The notes beneath the pieces are model-generated. The model saw nothing but the letters and a program-made list of their open reading frames with translations, ran no database searches and was not told the origin of the DNA. Shown one piece after another: positions 15,859-26,692 of a stretch of DNA of 45,039 nucleotides. Made by a program: the position numbers and the translations under genes. The stretch spans positions 1 to 45,039 of the forward strand of contig NZ_BDAW01000066.1 of assembly GCF_001625085.1 (NCBI RefSeq), read 5' to 3'. The stretch comes from Nocardia acidivorans NBRC 108247. Lineage in GTDB: Bacteria > Actinomycetota > Actinomycetes > Mycobacteriales > Mycobacteriaceae. Position 1 is the stretch's first letter. The number at the start of each line of letters is the position of its first letter.

Positions 15859-16541
15859 CGGTGCGCGCGGGGATCCGCCAGCAGGTACTGCGCGGCGGTG
15901 TAGGTGCCGAGAATGACGCCTTCGGTGACCCGGCGCGAACGCTCGGTACGGGCGAAGATCTTGCGCAGCACGATGAGTCCGTCGGAGACGGTGAACAGCA
16001 GTGCGCCCAGACCGAGGCGGCTACGCGGATCACGGCCCGGAATATTCAGGCCCGCAATGCTTTTCGCGCCCGGTGCGATTTCGGGATCCGAGGCCAGGGT
16101 GGCGGCGGCGCCCAGCGTCGCACCGTACGCGGTGAGCGGTAAGGCCACCGCGGGAGCCTTCGCCCGCATCAGGGCCGCCGCACCCATCCAGGCGACCAGG
16201 CGCTGTCCGGCGATGGCGGGCCGGGGCCGTCCACCGCGCCGCCACCACAGCCAGGAGTATCCGGTCTGCATGACGGCGAAAGACGATGCGCCCGCGATCA
16301 ATCGGCGATCGTCGTCCGGTGCGATGAGCAGGATATCGCCGACCGTCGCGGCCGCCAGCGCACCGAGCAGCACGGCGCGATCGGCGGATTCGAGACCGTC
16401 GTCATTGGTGGCCACATCCGCGGCCAGCAGCGGCATGAGCAAAGGCTTTGCGGCCCACTGTATTGCGTCGCGCCCGGTGACAGCGCCGAACACCGTCACG
16501 GCCGCCGCGCCGACGAACGCGGCGCGAAAGGGCCGCGCCAT
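15855..16541 (-). CDS. YhhN family (lysoplasmalogenase-like) membrane protein
   Basis: A 228-residue integral membrane protein with about 7-8 hydrophobic segments. The pattern 'KPLLMPLLAADV' near the N-terminus, 'GDILLI' and the C-terminal 'GALLFTVSDGLIVLRK' is that of the YhhN/TMEM86 family. The animal member hydrolyses the vinyl ether bond of lysoplasmalogen; bacterial members have little direct evidence. The start codon overlaps the upstream FabH stop (TGATG at 16539-16543), so the two are translationally coupled. Conserved Asp residues in 'AADVATND', 'VGDILL' and 'VSDGLI' could be catalytic, as proposed for the family. Confidence 0.82.
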   Translation of the reverse strand: MARPFRAAFVGAAAVTVFGAVTGRDAIQWAAKPLLMPLLAADVATNDDGLESADRAVLLGALAAATVGDILLIAPDDDRRLIAGASSFAVMQTGYSWLWWRRGGRPRPAIAGQRLVAWMGAAALMRAKAPAVALPLTAYGATLGAAATLASDPEIAPGAKSIAGLNIPGRDPRSRLGLGALLFTVSDGLIVLRKIFARTERSRRVTEGVILGTYTAAQYLLADPRAHR

Positions 16542-17596
16542 CAGAAGGAGGGTTCGGCGGGCGCGGGCGGCAGCACCGCGACCTGACCGGCATAGGACAG
16601 GCCCGCGCCGAAGCCGAGCAGCAGCGCCAGCTGACCGCCCTTGGCCTTACCGGTGACCAGCATCTCCTCGATGGCCAGCGGAATCGACGCCGCCGAGGTG
16701 TTGCCGGTGTTCTCGATGTCATTGGCCATGGGCAGATCCTCGGGCAGGCCGAGATTCTTCTTCATGAGTTCGTTGATGCGCGCATTGGCCTGGTGCGGGA
16801 CGAACACCTCGATGTCCTCCTTGGCCACGCCGGAGAGCTCGATGGCGCTCGACAGCGCGCGCGGCAGCGTGACCGCGGCCCAGCGGAAGACCTTGGGGCC
16901 CTCCATACGCAGGGACATCCGGCCGATCGGATCGACCTCGGGATCGGTGCCCTGCATGGCCTGCGCCTTGTTCATGTACGCCAGGAAGTCGACGTCCTGG
17001 GCGATGGCCTCGGCGTTCTCGCCATCGCTGCCCCAGACCGTCGGGGAGATGCCGTTCTCCTCGGCGGGGCCGATCACGACCGCCCCCGCACCGTCACCGA
17101 AGATCATGGCGGTGCCGCGATCGGTCGGGTCCAGGCCGACTGTCATGGTTTCGGCGCCGATGACCAGGATGTACTCGGCCGAACCGGCGCGAATCATATC
17201 GGTGGCCACACCGAGGCCGTAGCAGAAGCCGCCGCAGCCCGACACCAGGTCGAACGCCGGAATGCCGTTCATACCCAGGTCCGAGGCGATGGACGGGGCG
17301 CCGTGCGGGGTGAGCTTGAGCCAGCTGGAGGTGCACAGCACCAGTGCGCCGATCTTGGACCGATCGATGCCGGTGTTCTTCAGCGCGCGTTCGCCCGCCG
17401 CCACCGACATCGATCGAATCGTCTCGTCGCCGCTGATCCAGCGCCGGTTGTTGATACCGGTGCGATCGAAGATCCACTCGGGAGTGGAGTCGAGTACCTC
17501 GCACACCTCGGCATTGCTGACGATGCGCTCGGGCCGGTAAGCGCCGATGCCGAGCATCGCAACATTCTGGGGACCCTTGTTGATTGCAATGCTCAC
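16541..17596 (-). CDS. 3-oxoacyl-ACP synthase III (KAS III, FabH type)
   Basis: A 351-residue thiolase-fold condensing enzyme. The catalytic triad is visible as Cys121 in 'SGCGGFCYG', His268 in 'VPHQANARI' and Asn299 in 'ENTGNTSAAS'. FabH condenses acyl-CoA with malonyl-ACP; in mycobacteria it links FAS-I products to FAS-II for mycolate synthesis. The sequence is FabH-like over its whole length, but Nocardia may have several KAS III, so this one need not be the mycolate enzyme. The start is GTG at 17596 or 17599; no strong ribosome site is visible. A 14-bp perfect palindrome lies 37 bases upstream. The gene runs into the coupled YhhN gene. Confidence 0.9.
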   Translation of the reverse strand: MSIAINKGPQNVAMLGIGAYRPERIVSNAEVCEVLDSTPEWIFDRTGINNRRWISGDETIRSMSVAAGERALKNTGIDRSKIGALVLCTSSWLKLTPHGAPSIASDLGMNGIPAFDLVSGCGGFCYGLGVATDMIRAGSAEYILVIGAETMTVGLDPTDRGTAMIFGDGAGAVVIGPAEENGISPTVWGSDGENAEAIAQDVDFLAYMNKAQAMQGTDPEVDPIGRMSLRMEGPKVFRWAAVTLPRALSSAIELSGVAKEDIEVFVPHQANARINELMKKNLGLPEDLPMANDIENTGNTSAASIPLAIEEMLVTGKAKGGQLALLLGFGAGLSYAGQVAVLPPAPAEPSF

Positions 17597-17632
17597 CACA
17601 GGTGACTCACACGACCCTTCACAACAGCAGTT

Positions 17633-17646
17633 CGACAACGTTGTCG
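17633..17646. promoter_or_regulatory. Perfect palindrome upstream of the FabH-type gene
   Basis: CGACAACGTTGTCG is a perfect 14-bp inverted repeat, 37 bases before the condensing-enzyme start and within the 89-base gap to pyrE. Its symmetry and place suggest an operator for a dimeric repressor such as a TetR-type protein. No regulator gene is adjacent. Whether anything binds is unknown. Confidence 0.45.
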
Positions 17647-17685
17647 GACAGAAGACCAGCACCCAGGCTAACCCAGGGCACTTCC

Positions 17686-18231
17686 TCAGCCCAGCGCCAG
17701 ATCCTTCAGCCCCAGAATCGACCGGTACTCCAGACCTTCGGCCGCGATCACCCCGTCAGCACCGGTTTCGCGATCCACCACGGTCGCCACACCCACCACG
17801 ATGGCCCCGGCCTCGCGCAGTGCGCGCACCGCGGTGACCGGCGAGTTACCGGTCGTGGTGGTGTCCTCCACCACCAGTACGCGCTTGCCCACGATGTCCG
17901 GGCCCTCGATCTGACGCTGCATACCGTGCGTCTTGGCGGCTTTGCGGACCACGAACGCGTTGATGGGCCGCCCCGGCGCGTGCATGACCGCGGCGGCCAC
18001 CGGATCGGCGCCCATGGTGAGCCCGCCGACGGATTCGAAGTCCCAGTCCGCCACCAGTTCACGCAGCAGTTTGCCGATGAGCGGCGCCGCCTCGTGGTGC
18101 AGGGTGGCCCGGCGCAGGTCCACGTAGTAGTCGGCTTCCTTGCCCGAGGACAGGGTGACCTTGCCGTGCACGACAGCGAGTTGGCGCACCAGTTCGGCCA
18201 GTCTGTCCCGGTCGGTCGTCGTTACCTGCAT
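17686..18231 (-). CDS. pyrE: Orotate phosphoribosyltransferase
   Basis: A 181-residue enzyme of de novo pyrimidine synthesis that joins orotate to PRPP to give orotidine 5'-phosphate. The type I PRTase PRPP loop is 'VLVVEDTTTTGNSP' (about 115-128). The orotate/dimer segments 'LSSGKEADYYVDLRR' and 'GGLTMGADPVA' are present. The ATG at 18231 is chosen because the family N-terminus starts there; a longer frame runs into the SDR gene. It is 8 bases downstream of the SDR stop and so is probably co-transcribed with it. The position between a SpoU methyltransferase and a TtfA/ClpB pair matches Rv0382c. Confidence 0.95.
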   Translation of the reverse strand: MQVTTTDRDRLAELVRQLAVVHGKVTLSSGKEADYYVDLRRATLHHEAAPLIGKLLRELVADWDFESVGGLTMGADPVAAAVMHAPGRPINAFVVRKAAKTHGMQRQIEGPDIVGKRVLVVEDTTTTGNSPVTAVRALREAGAIVVGVATVVDRETGADGVIAAEGLEYRSILGLKDLALG

Positions 18232-18239
18232 TGCTGTGT

Positions 18240-19037
18240 CTATGTCCTTCCGCGTGCGTTGAAAAGGCCCCGATTCAGGCGGGTCACCAGGGACCGCGGG
18301 ATCAGTCCGGCGACCGCGGCGATCGCTTTGTACTGCATGCCGGGCACGCTGATCACCCGGTTCTTCTCCAGATCCGCCAGTGAGCAGGCGACCACCTGAT
18401 CCACGTTCAGCCAGAACGGCCTGGGCAGCGATTCGGTCGGCAGACCGGCCCGCTCGTGGAATTCGGTGTGGACCAATCCCGGGCACAATGCCTGCACCCG
18501 GACGCCGGTCCCGGCCAGCCCGCTCGCCAGCCCTTGCGAGAAGGATACGACGTACGCCTTGGAGGCCGAATAGGTCGAGCCCCTCCCGGGTATCAGCCCG
18601 GCCATACTGGCGATATTCACCACCGTCCCATTGGCGGCGTGCAGCATGGGCGGCACGGCCGCGCGGGTCAATCGCACGACGGCGGAGACGTTCACCTCGA
18701 GCTGGTCGCGCAGCCGCTCCGGATCCGCTTCCCAGAACTCGCCCGCGAGCCCGAATCCCGCGTTGTTGACCAGGAATTCGACGCCCTCGGCCAGCCGCGC
18801 GGCGACTCGTTCGCGATCGGGGGCGAGCGCCAGATCGGCGGGCAGCACCTGTGCGCGCGCCCCGAAACGCACCTCGAAATCGTGTGCCAGCGCGCCGAGC
18901 CGTTCCCGGTCGCGGGCCACCAGCACCAGGTCGTACCCGAGGGCCGCGAGCCGGGTCGCGTACGCCCGGCCGATACCGGAGGTGGGACCGGTGACCAGGG
19001 CCACCGGGCGGGTGGCACCGGGCATACGAACGCTCAT
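18240..19037 (-). CDS. Short-chain dehydrogenase/reductase
   Basis: A 265-residue classical SDR. The NAD(P) motif is 'VTGPTSGIG' (about 15-23), 'NNAG' follows near 90, and the catalytic Ser, Tyr and Lys lie in 'NIASMAGLIPGRG' and 'YSASK'. The C-terminus ('CPGLVHTEFHERAG', then a Lys/Arg-rich tail) resembles actinobacterial SDRs acting on lipids or ketosteroids. The substrate is not predictable. It is immediately upstream of pyrE, which is unusual in M. tuberculosis gene order and may be a lineage-specific insertion. The upstream 180 bases contain a long-loop stem. Confidence 0.88.
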   Translation of the reverse strand: MSVRMPGATRPVALVTGPTSGIGRAYATRLAALGYDLVLVARDRERLGALAHDFEVRFGARAQVLPADLALAPDRERVAARLAEGVEFLVNNAGFGLAGEFWEADPERLRDQLEVNVSAVVRLTRAAVPPMLHAANGTVVNIASMAGLIPGRGSTYSASKAYVVSFSQGLASGLAGTGVRVQALCPGLVHTEFHERAGLPTESLPRPFWLNVDQVVACSLADLEKNRVISVPGMQYKAIAAVAGLIPRSLVTRLNRGLFNARGRT

Positions 19038-19155
19038 CGACTACCCATCACTCGCACGACTGGGAATCGGTCGGCGATGACCGGGGCTGCGCCACCATTC
19101 TGGACCCTCGCGGGGCGACACGCGCCGAATACACGCGCGACGGCGCGGACCGAAA

Positions 19156-19211
19156 CGCCCCGGCCCGGGAATCTCCGCTGCGGGTGCGTTCGAGATCTCG
19201 GTGCCGGGGCG
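19156..19211 (-). terminator. Long-loop stem after ttfA, possible terminator
   Basis: A perfect 9-bp stem (CGCCCCGGC with GCCGGGGCG) with a 38-base loop that itself contains GAGATCTC. It begins 7 bases past the ttfA stop on the minus strand. No T tract follows, so the call is tentative. Confidence 0.35.
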
Positions 19212-19217
19212 TCGGGC

Positions 19218-20282
19218 TCATCTGGGGGTCGGGCCCTGATAGGGGCGAAAGCCCGGATGGAAGGGGCCGCCGGGCGGGGCGCTGCGGCCCTGATCCTTGC
19301 GCCAGCCCTGTTCGGGTTCCTCGGCGCGGACGTCCGCCGGTTCGTCCTGCCAGTCGTCCTCGGGCGCGGGGCGACGCGGATCGTCCTCGTCGGGATCCTC
19401 GTCGGCAGGCGGCCAGTTGCGGCGCGGGCGATTTCGCGGATCGGGCACGACTTTCAGTGCGGGACGCCAGTTCTCGGGCTCGCCCTCGCCCTCGGCTCCG
19501 GCGATGTCGCCGAGCACCGGGCTGTACTCGTCCTCGTCGTCCGGCGTGGGGCGGGTGCGGGCCCGTTCGGGCTCGAAGTCGCCGTCCTCGTCGTAGCCGT
19601 CGTAGTCGTCGTCCTCCGGAATCGGGTGCGAGCGACCGGGTTCGGGCAGTTCATCGCGGCCGCGCTCGGAATTGATCACCGGCGGCAGCACGTGCAGCAG
19701 TCCGGACAGGCGCAGGACCGCGTCGATCGCCATCTCCCAATCCTTGGCGACCGAGCCGACGTGCAGCATGCCGAGCGTCCAGTTGCCTTCACTCCACAGC
19801 TGCTGCACGGTATCGGGCAGCGATTCGATGAAGGCCACCATTCGCTGGTCCACCGCGTGCCGGGCGATATCGGGATTGGTCGCGAAGACCACCCGATCAC
19901 CAATGGCCCCAAGCATTTCCAGATCGTGGTCCTTGGGCGGCGCTGCGGTCTTCATCCGGAGATCGATATCGATGTCCGAACCGATCTGCCGGCGCACCGC
20001 GACCAGCGTCGCGGCATCCTCGAGATCGAAGAGAACGAACTTCTCGCCCTTGCGATTACCCGAGACCACATCCACCGCGGACAGGTACCCGAGCTTGGCC
20101 AGCGCACCGCGCCGCCAGGTGGAGGCCAGCGCCGGTTCCACCGAAACATAGGTGTACCCCTGGGATTTCGCCCAGACCTGGCGCACATGCCCGGTGCGCT
20201 GCCGCTGCAACCGATCGAAATAGAGCAGCACGATCGCACCCACCAGCGCGATCGCCGCCAACCCGAACCATATAGCCGTCAT
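19218..20282 (-). CDS. ttfA: TtfA-like trehalose monomycolate transport factor
   Basis: A 354-residue membrane-anchored protein. It has one N-terminal transmembrane helix (about 4-22, 'IWFGLAAIALVGAIVLLYF') and then a soluble domain of about 185 residues ('VWAKSQGYTYVSVEP', 'LDLPAV'-like strands, 'WTLGMLHVGSVAKDWEMAID'). The tail of about 150 residues is very acidic and Pro-rich. The location between pyrE and clpB is that of M. tuberculosis Rv0383c, shown to be TtfA, an MmpL3 accessory factor needed for trehalose monomycolate export. The domain plus synteny supports the call; the long acidic tail is longer than I remember for the mycobacterial protein. The ATG at 20282 follows a GTAGGG site. 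Confidence 0.7.
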   Translation of the reverse strand: MTAIWFGLAAIALVGAIVLLYFDRLQRQRTGHVRQVWAKSQGYTYVSVEPALASTWRRGALAKLGYLSAVDVVSGNRKGEKFVLFDLEDAATLVAVRRQIGSDIDIDLRMKTAAPPKDHDLEMLGAIGDRVVFATNPDIARHAVDQRMVAFIESLPDTVQQLWSEGNWTLGMLHVGSVAKDWEMAIDAVLRLSGLLHVLPPVINSERGRDELPEPGRSHPIPEDDDYDGYDEDGDFEPERARTRPTPDDEDEYSPVLGDIAGAEGEGEPENWRPALKVVPDPRNRPRRNWPPADEDPDEDDPRRPAPEDDWQDEPADVRAEEPEQGWRKDQGRSAPPGGPFHPGFRPYQGPTPR

Positions 20283-20307
20283 CGCCGCCTACCCTACTGT
20301 GTCCAAT

Positions 20308-20436
20308 TTGCCCTCCGCTGCGCTCCGGGCGGGCTCGCGGCCCCAGAGTCTCACTTCTTCCCTCCCTCCGCTCCCCCGCTGCGCTCCTCCGCTCCACTCA
20401 GTCCAGAAGTGAGACGGGCCGCGAGCCGGAGAGCGG
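20308..20436. repeat. Palindromic dispersed repeat, copy 1
   Basis: A long cruciform-like element. The outer stem is GGCTCGCGGCCC (20332-20343) with GGGCCGCGAGCC (20416-20427), a perfect 12 bp. An inner stem is GTCTCACTTCT (20348-20358) with AGAAGTGAGAC (20405-20415), a perfect 11 bp. The loop is pyrimidine-rich with recurring CTCCGCTCC-like strings. The outer arm and loop text recur at 21364-21480. It lies between the DUF5666 gene and ttfA. Confidence 0.75.
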
Positions 20437-20457
20437 TTGTCGCTCATCGGACTTCGC

Positions 20458-21336
20458 TCACCTGGTCCCGCCGGGTAGGGCGGTACTGATGATGAGCTTG
20501 GCCTGGATCGACCCGTCGGCGGATTTATCGCCTTGGACCATCACCATTTCGCCCACCGGCAGGTCCGCCACCTTGGTGCTGCCCAGCGAAATCACCTGTG
20601 TCCGTTCGTCGGTGTGCACGGTCACCGTAGTGCCGGACAGGGTGGTCATGGTCAAGGTGGTGCCGTCATTGCTCGCGAGCGTGCCCATATTCGCACCGAG
20701 AGAGTCGATATCGCCCAGGCCCGGGATCTCCGGAATGCCGCTCGGGAGCGGCTGTGACGAGGTGTTTCCGGGCAGGCCCGGGAAGACCAGTCCGGTGGTG
20801 CGGGTGCTGCTGCCCGCAGCGGAGGTGCCGGACGAATCCTTGTTCGCCAGTAGCACTCCCGCCAGCACACCGGCGACCGCGACCAGGACGAAGGCGGCGA
20901 TGCCGATGCCGATCCACAGACCGGTCTTGCGCGGCGGCGGTGGGCCGGGCTGCCGCGGGAAGCCCGCGGGCTGATATCCGCCCGGCCCGCCGGTCTGCCC
21001 GTAACTCAGGCCGCTCTCGGGTCCGGACATCTGCCCGTATCCGGTCGCTCCGCTCGGGGCATACCCCTGGGGATAACTCGCGGTGGGCGGTGCGTACCCG
21101 CCGCCGCTCTCGTACCCGCCCCAGCTGGCGTCATAGGGCGGCAGTACCCGGGTGGCCTCGGGCCCCTGCTGCTGCGCGAAGTATTCGGTGGGCGAGATGG
21201 TGGGGGCCGCACCGTGCGGATCGGCGACTTCCGAGGGGTACCCGACCTGCTCGGTGGGGTGCGCGACCTGTTCGGTCGGCTCCTCCCCCGGCTCCGGTTC
21301 GGGCCGCCGCGACCACGGATCGCTCGGATTAGTCAT
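20458..21336 (-). CDS. DUF5666 membrane-anchored protein
   Basis: A 292-residue protein with a Pro/Gly/Tyr-rich cytoplasmic N-terminus of about 120 residues ('GYQPAGFPRQPGPPPPRK'), one transmembrane helix (about 135-160) and an outer domain. The C-terminal domain (about 210-285, 'GTLASNDGTTLTMTTLSG', 'ERTQVISLG', 'PVGEMVMVQGDKSADG') is the small beta-barrel typical of DUF5666. The function is unknown; such domains occur in extracytoplasmic actinobacterial proteins. The ATG at 21336 follows GGAGG by only 2 bases, so the start is not secure. Palindromic repeats lie on both sides of the gene. M. tuberculosis has no gene here between ttfA and clpB as I recall. Confidence 0.8.
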   Translation of the reverse strand: MTNPSDPWSRRPEPEPGEEPTEQVAHPTEQVGYPSEVADPHGAAPTISPTEYFAQQQGPEATRVLPPYDASWGGYESGGGYAPPTASYPQGYAPSGATGYGQMSGPESGLSYGQTGGPGGYQPAGFPRQPGPPPPRKTGLWIGIGIAAFVLVAVAGVLAGVLLANKDSSGTSAAGSSTRTTGLVFPGLPGNTSSQPLPSGIPEIPGLGDIDSLGANMGTLASNDGTTLTMTTLSGTTVTVHTDERTQVISLGSTKVADLPVGEMVMVQGDKSADGSIQAKLIISTALPGGTR

Positions 21337-21363
21337 GACCTCCAGCCTAGGCTGCCGGGAATA

Positions 21364-21480
21364 TTTTGCCTCCGCTTCGCTCCGGCGGTTCGCGGCCCTC
21401 GTAACCCCGGCTCTTCCCTCCTCCGCTCCTGGGCTTCGCTCCCCCGCTCCGTCGGTCCAGGCCCGGGGCGGGCCGCGATC
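21364..21480. repeat. Palindromic dispersed repeat, copy 2
   Basis: The second copy of the element at 20308-20436, in the same orientation. The outer stem is TCGCGGCCC (21390-21398) with GGGCCGCGA (21470-21478). The inner stem differs in sequence (CCCCGG with CCGGGG) but keeps the pairing. The loop text (TCTTCCCTCC, TCCGCTCC, CGCTCC, GTCCAG in order) matches copy 1. It lies between clpB and the DUF5666 gene. Confidence 0.75.
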
Positions 21481-21502
21481 ACACAGGTCAGCCCCTTCGC
21501 AG

Positions 21503-21536
21503 TCAGGCCCCCGGAAAGTTGTCTCCGGGGGCCTGA
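21503..21536 (-). terminator. Stem-loop terminator after clpB
   Basis: A perfect 13-bp stem (TCAGGCCCCCGGA with TCCGGGGGCCTGA) and an 8-base loop, 18 bases past the clpB stop. No T run follows on the minus strand, which is common for actinobacterial terminators. Confidence 0.7.
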
Positions 21537-21553
21537 GCTGTACTTCGAACGGG

Positions 21554-24109
<2,556 letters not shown>

Positions 24110-24153
24110 ATTCACCTTCCTACTAGTCGCTTGTTCGTTCCAACGCGAGAAGA

Positions 24154-24174
24154 GTTGAGTCTGTTCCGCTCAAG
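24154..24174 (-). promoter_or_regulatory. HAIR operator of clpB (HspR binding site)
   Basis: On the minus strand CTTGAGC, 7 bases, ACTCAAC fits the HAIR consensus CTTGAGT-N7-ACTCAAG with one change in each arm. It lies 45-65 bases before the clpB start. HspR, encoded at 29215-29607, is the expected repressor. Confidence 0.8.
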
Positions 24175-24355
24175 TCTGACGAATTTCCGGTGCGACCACC
24201 AGTGCCGAAGGTCCCTGTAAGGCTACTCGCCACGAACAAAACCGAATGGCCTCAATCACACCGGTTCCGGGGCGGTCCCGCCTACGATGGGGCGGGTTCG
24301 TTGACGCATCACCCGCTCATCCCAAGCTCGGATATCCCGGACGAATGGAGCAGCA

Positions 24356-25333
24356 ATGCGCGCGATCGTGGTTCGCGAATTCGGGGGCACACCGGAGGCC
24401 GCCGATATGCCCACCCCCGAGGCCGGACCCGGCATGTTGAAGATCGAGCTCGAGGCCGCGGGCGTCAATCCCTTCGATCAGCGCATTGTCGACGGCTTCC
24501 TGGACGGCAAGCTGCCACACGACTTTCCGCTCATTCCGGGCGTGGACGGGGCCGGAAGGGTGGTCGGCATCGGCGCCGACGTCACCGATGTGGAGTACGG
24601 CGAACGCGTGGTCGGCAAATTCCTCAATCCGCCGCTCGGGCACGGCACCTTCGCCGAATACATCGTGGTGCCCGCGACCTCGATCATCGCCCGGATCCCG
24701 GACGAGGTGACCGCGATCCAGGCCGCCGCACTGCCCACCGCGGGCATCACCGCACTCGATCTCCTGCACGCCGCCAAGGTGGCCGCGGGCCAGAATGTGC
24801 TGATCGTGGGCGCTTCCGGCGGCGTCGGGTCCTATCTGGTCCAGCTCGCGGCGCTGGCAGGCGCGCATGTGATCGCCACCGCCCGGCCCGACGACACCGA
24901 TCGGATGATCCGCCTCGGCGCGGCCGAAGTGGTCAACTACGGCCGGATCACCGTCACCGACTCCCCCACCCATGCCGAGAGCTCACCGCTGACGGTCGCC
25001 GATTCGGTGCGGATCACCCTGCCCGCCGGTGTCGATGTGCTCTTCGATCTGGTGAGTCCACCGCCGGTCTTCGCCGACAATGCCGCCGTGGTCAAGTCCG
25101 GCGGCGCGGCGTACACCACCACCTGGTCCGCCGACGAGGAGGCGTTGAAGGCGCGCGGCATCACCGGCGGGAACTTCGAATCCACCGGCGGCGCACCGGA
25201 ATTGCGGGAGCTGCTGCGCGATGTCGGCAATGGCGATCTGGTGGTCCCGATCGACAACACCCCGCCCCTGGAGGCGGCCGCGGAGGTGCTCGGCGCGTCC
25301 GGTGCGCGCGGTAAGACCGTGCTGGTTATCTGA
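24356..25333 (+). CDS. Zinc-free quinone oxidoreductase-like NADP-dependent enzyme (MDR)
   Basis: A 325-residue medium-chain dehydrogenase/reductase. It starts 'RAIVVREFGGTPEAADMP', with 'EAAGVNPFDQRIVDG' in the GroES-like domain. The Rossmann motif is 'VLIVGASGGVGSYLVQLA' (about 144-161). No catalytic or structural zinc cysteines are visible, which fits the quinone oxidoreductase subgroup that reduces activated double bonds or quinones with NADPH. The natural substrate is unknown. GGAG precedes the ATG. It is divergent from clpB across 246 bases and 134 bases upstream of the first flavohemoglobin gene, in the same direction. Confidence 0.88.
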   Translation: MRAIVVREFGGTPEAADMPTPEAGPGMLKIELEAAGVNPFDQRIVDGFLDGKLPHDFPLIPGVDGAGRVVGIGADVTDVEYGERVVGKFLNPPLGHGTFAEYIVVPATSIIARIPDEVTAIQAAALPTAGITALDLLHAAKVAAGQNVLIVGASGGVGSYLVQLAALAGAHVIATARPDDTDRMIRLGAAEVVNYGRITVTDSPTHAESSPLTVADSVRITLPAGVDVLFDLVSPPPVFADNAAVVKSGGAAYTTTWSADEEALKARGITGGNFESTGGAPELRELLRDVGNGDLVVPIDNTPPLEAAAEVLGASGARGKTVLVI

Positions 25334-25467
25334 ACCCCGGGTAACGCGAATCCACCGGCTCCGGCTATATCCGTGCGACCACCGCTTTTTCAGGGATACT
25401 TGACGCGGAGGACCGCCTGGAACCAGGTGAGTCCGGGGTAGTAGCAAGGAAAGGAAAGCTCGACGTC

Positions 25468-26628
25468 GTGGATGCGCGTTCAGCAGCGCTGGTCCGCGCA
25501 AACTTCCGGACAGTCGTCGAAGCCCCGCACGGGCCGGAACGACTGATCAGCGCGTTCTACGGACATCTATTCGCGGAGGTCCCCGCCCTGCGGGAGCTCT
25601 TCCCCTCGGCCATGGATATGCAGCCCAAGCGGCTGGTCACGGCCGTGCAGTTCGTACTCGACAATCTGGAGGATTGGGACCGGGCGCAGCGATTCCTGGA
25701 GCAGCTCGCGCGCGACCACCGCAAATACGGGGTGGAGGCGGCGCACTACGACATTGCCGGTCGTGCGCTGCTGGCGGCGTTCCGCTCCTACAACGGGGTC
25801 GGGAATTGGAGCCGGCAATTGGAGGCGGGGTGGCAGGACATCACCATCCTGATCTCGGCCTCCATGGCCATCGGCGCGAATTCCGATACGTCACAACCGT
25901 ATTGGGAGGCGACCGTGGTCGGGCACCGGCGGGTGGTGGACGATCTGGCGATCGTGCGACTGCAATCCGATACCCCGATTCCCTATCAGGCCGGACAGTA
26001 TGTGCCGGTGGCGATTCCGCAGCGCCCGAAGATGTGGCGGTATCTCTCACCCGCGATTCCCGCGAACCAGTACGGCGAGATCGAATTCCATGTCCGCAAG
26101 GTGCGCACCGGCTGGGTGAGCCCGGCCATCATCAATGAGACCAAGGTCGGCGACCGCTGGATGATCGCGTCCCCGCTGGGCGGATTGCACGTGGATCTGC
26201 AGAGTCGCCGCGATGTGCTCATGATCAGCTCCGGGACCGGGATCGCGCCGATTCGCGCCCAGCTCATCGAGATGGGGCGGCGCGGGATCAATCCGCGCGT
26301 GCACCTGTTCATGGGCGGGCGGTATCCGTGCGATCTGTACGACGTGGAGAACATGTGGCAGCTGTCGCAGAGTAATCCGTGGTTGACGGTTATTCCGGTG
26401 TGCGAGAACGAAACCAATCCGTGGTGGCATCCATATCCGCCCGCCGATCCGCCGTTCGGCATGCATCGGCGGTTGATCGGTAATCTGGGCGCGGTGGTGG
26501 CCAGCTTCGGCGCGTGGGCGGACCGGCAGATCCAGATCGCCGGATCGGCGCGCATGATCGCGGACACCCGGCGCGCACTGCTCGCGGTCGGCACCCCGGA
26601 GTCGGCGATCAACTCCGACCCGGTGTGA
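25468..26628 (+). CDS. Flavohemoglobin, type II-like (globin-FAD-NAD)
   Basis: A 386-residue fusion of a globin domain (about 1-135), an FAD-binding barrel (about 145-245) and an NAD(P) domain (about 246-386). Globin landmarks are TyrB10 (Tyr31), Gln52 near E7, proximal His84 in 'RDHRKYG' and Tyr94. The FAD motif is 'RYLS' (191-194) rather than R-x-Y-S. The NAD(P) motif is 'SGTGIAPIRA'. The glutamate that completes the proximal triad of E. coli Hmp has no clear equivalent, and the C-terminal aromatic is missing, both typical of the unconventional type II group represented by Rv0385. Classical members detoxify nitric oxide; Rv0385 is reported to act on D-lactate. The GTG start follows an AAGGAAAGGAAAG site. 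Confidence 0.9.
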   Translation: MDARSAALVRANFRTVVEAPHGPERLISAFYGHLFAEVPALRELFPSAMDMQPKRLVTAVQFVLDNLEDWDRAQRFLEQLARDHRKYGVEAAHYDIAGRALLAAFRSYNGVGNWSRQLEAGWQDITILISASMAIGANSDTSQPYWEATVVGHRRVVDDLAIVRLQSDTPIPYQAGQYVPVAIPQRPKMWRYLSPAIPANQYGEIEFHVRKVRTGWVSPAIINETKVGDRWMIASPLGGLHVDLQSRRDVLMISSGTGIAPIRAQLIEMGRRGINPRVHLFMGGRYPCDLYDVENMWQLSQSNPWLTVIPVCENETNPWWHPYPPADPPFGMHRRLIGNLGAVVASFGAWADRQIQIAGSARMIADTRRALLAVGTPESAINSDPV

Positions 26629-26692
26629 ACCCCGCCCTGCCCGGTGTGAATAGTTTTGCGGTACAAGATTTTTCGATGAGCAGGAGTGTGGT

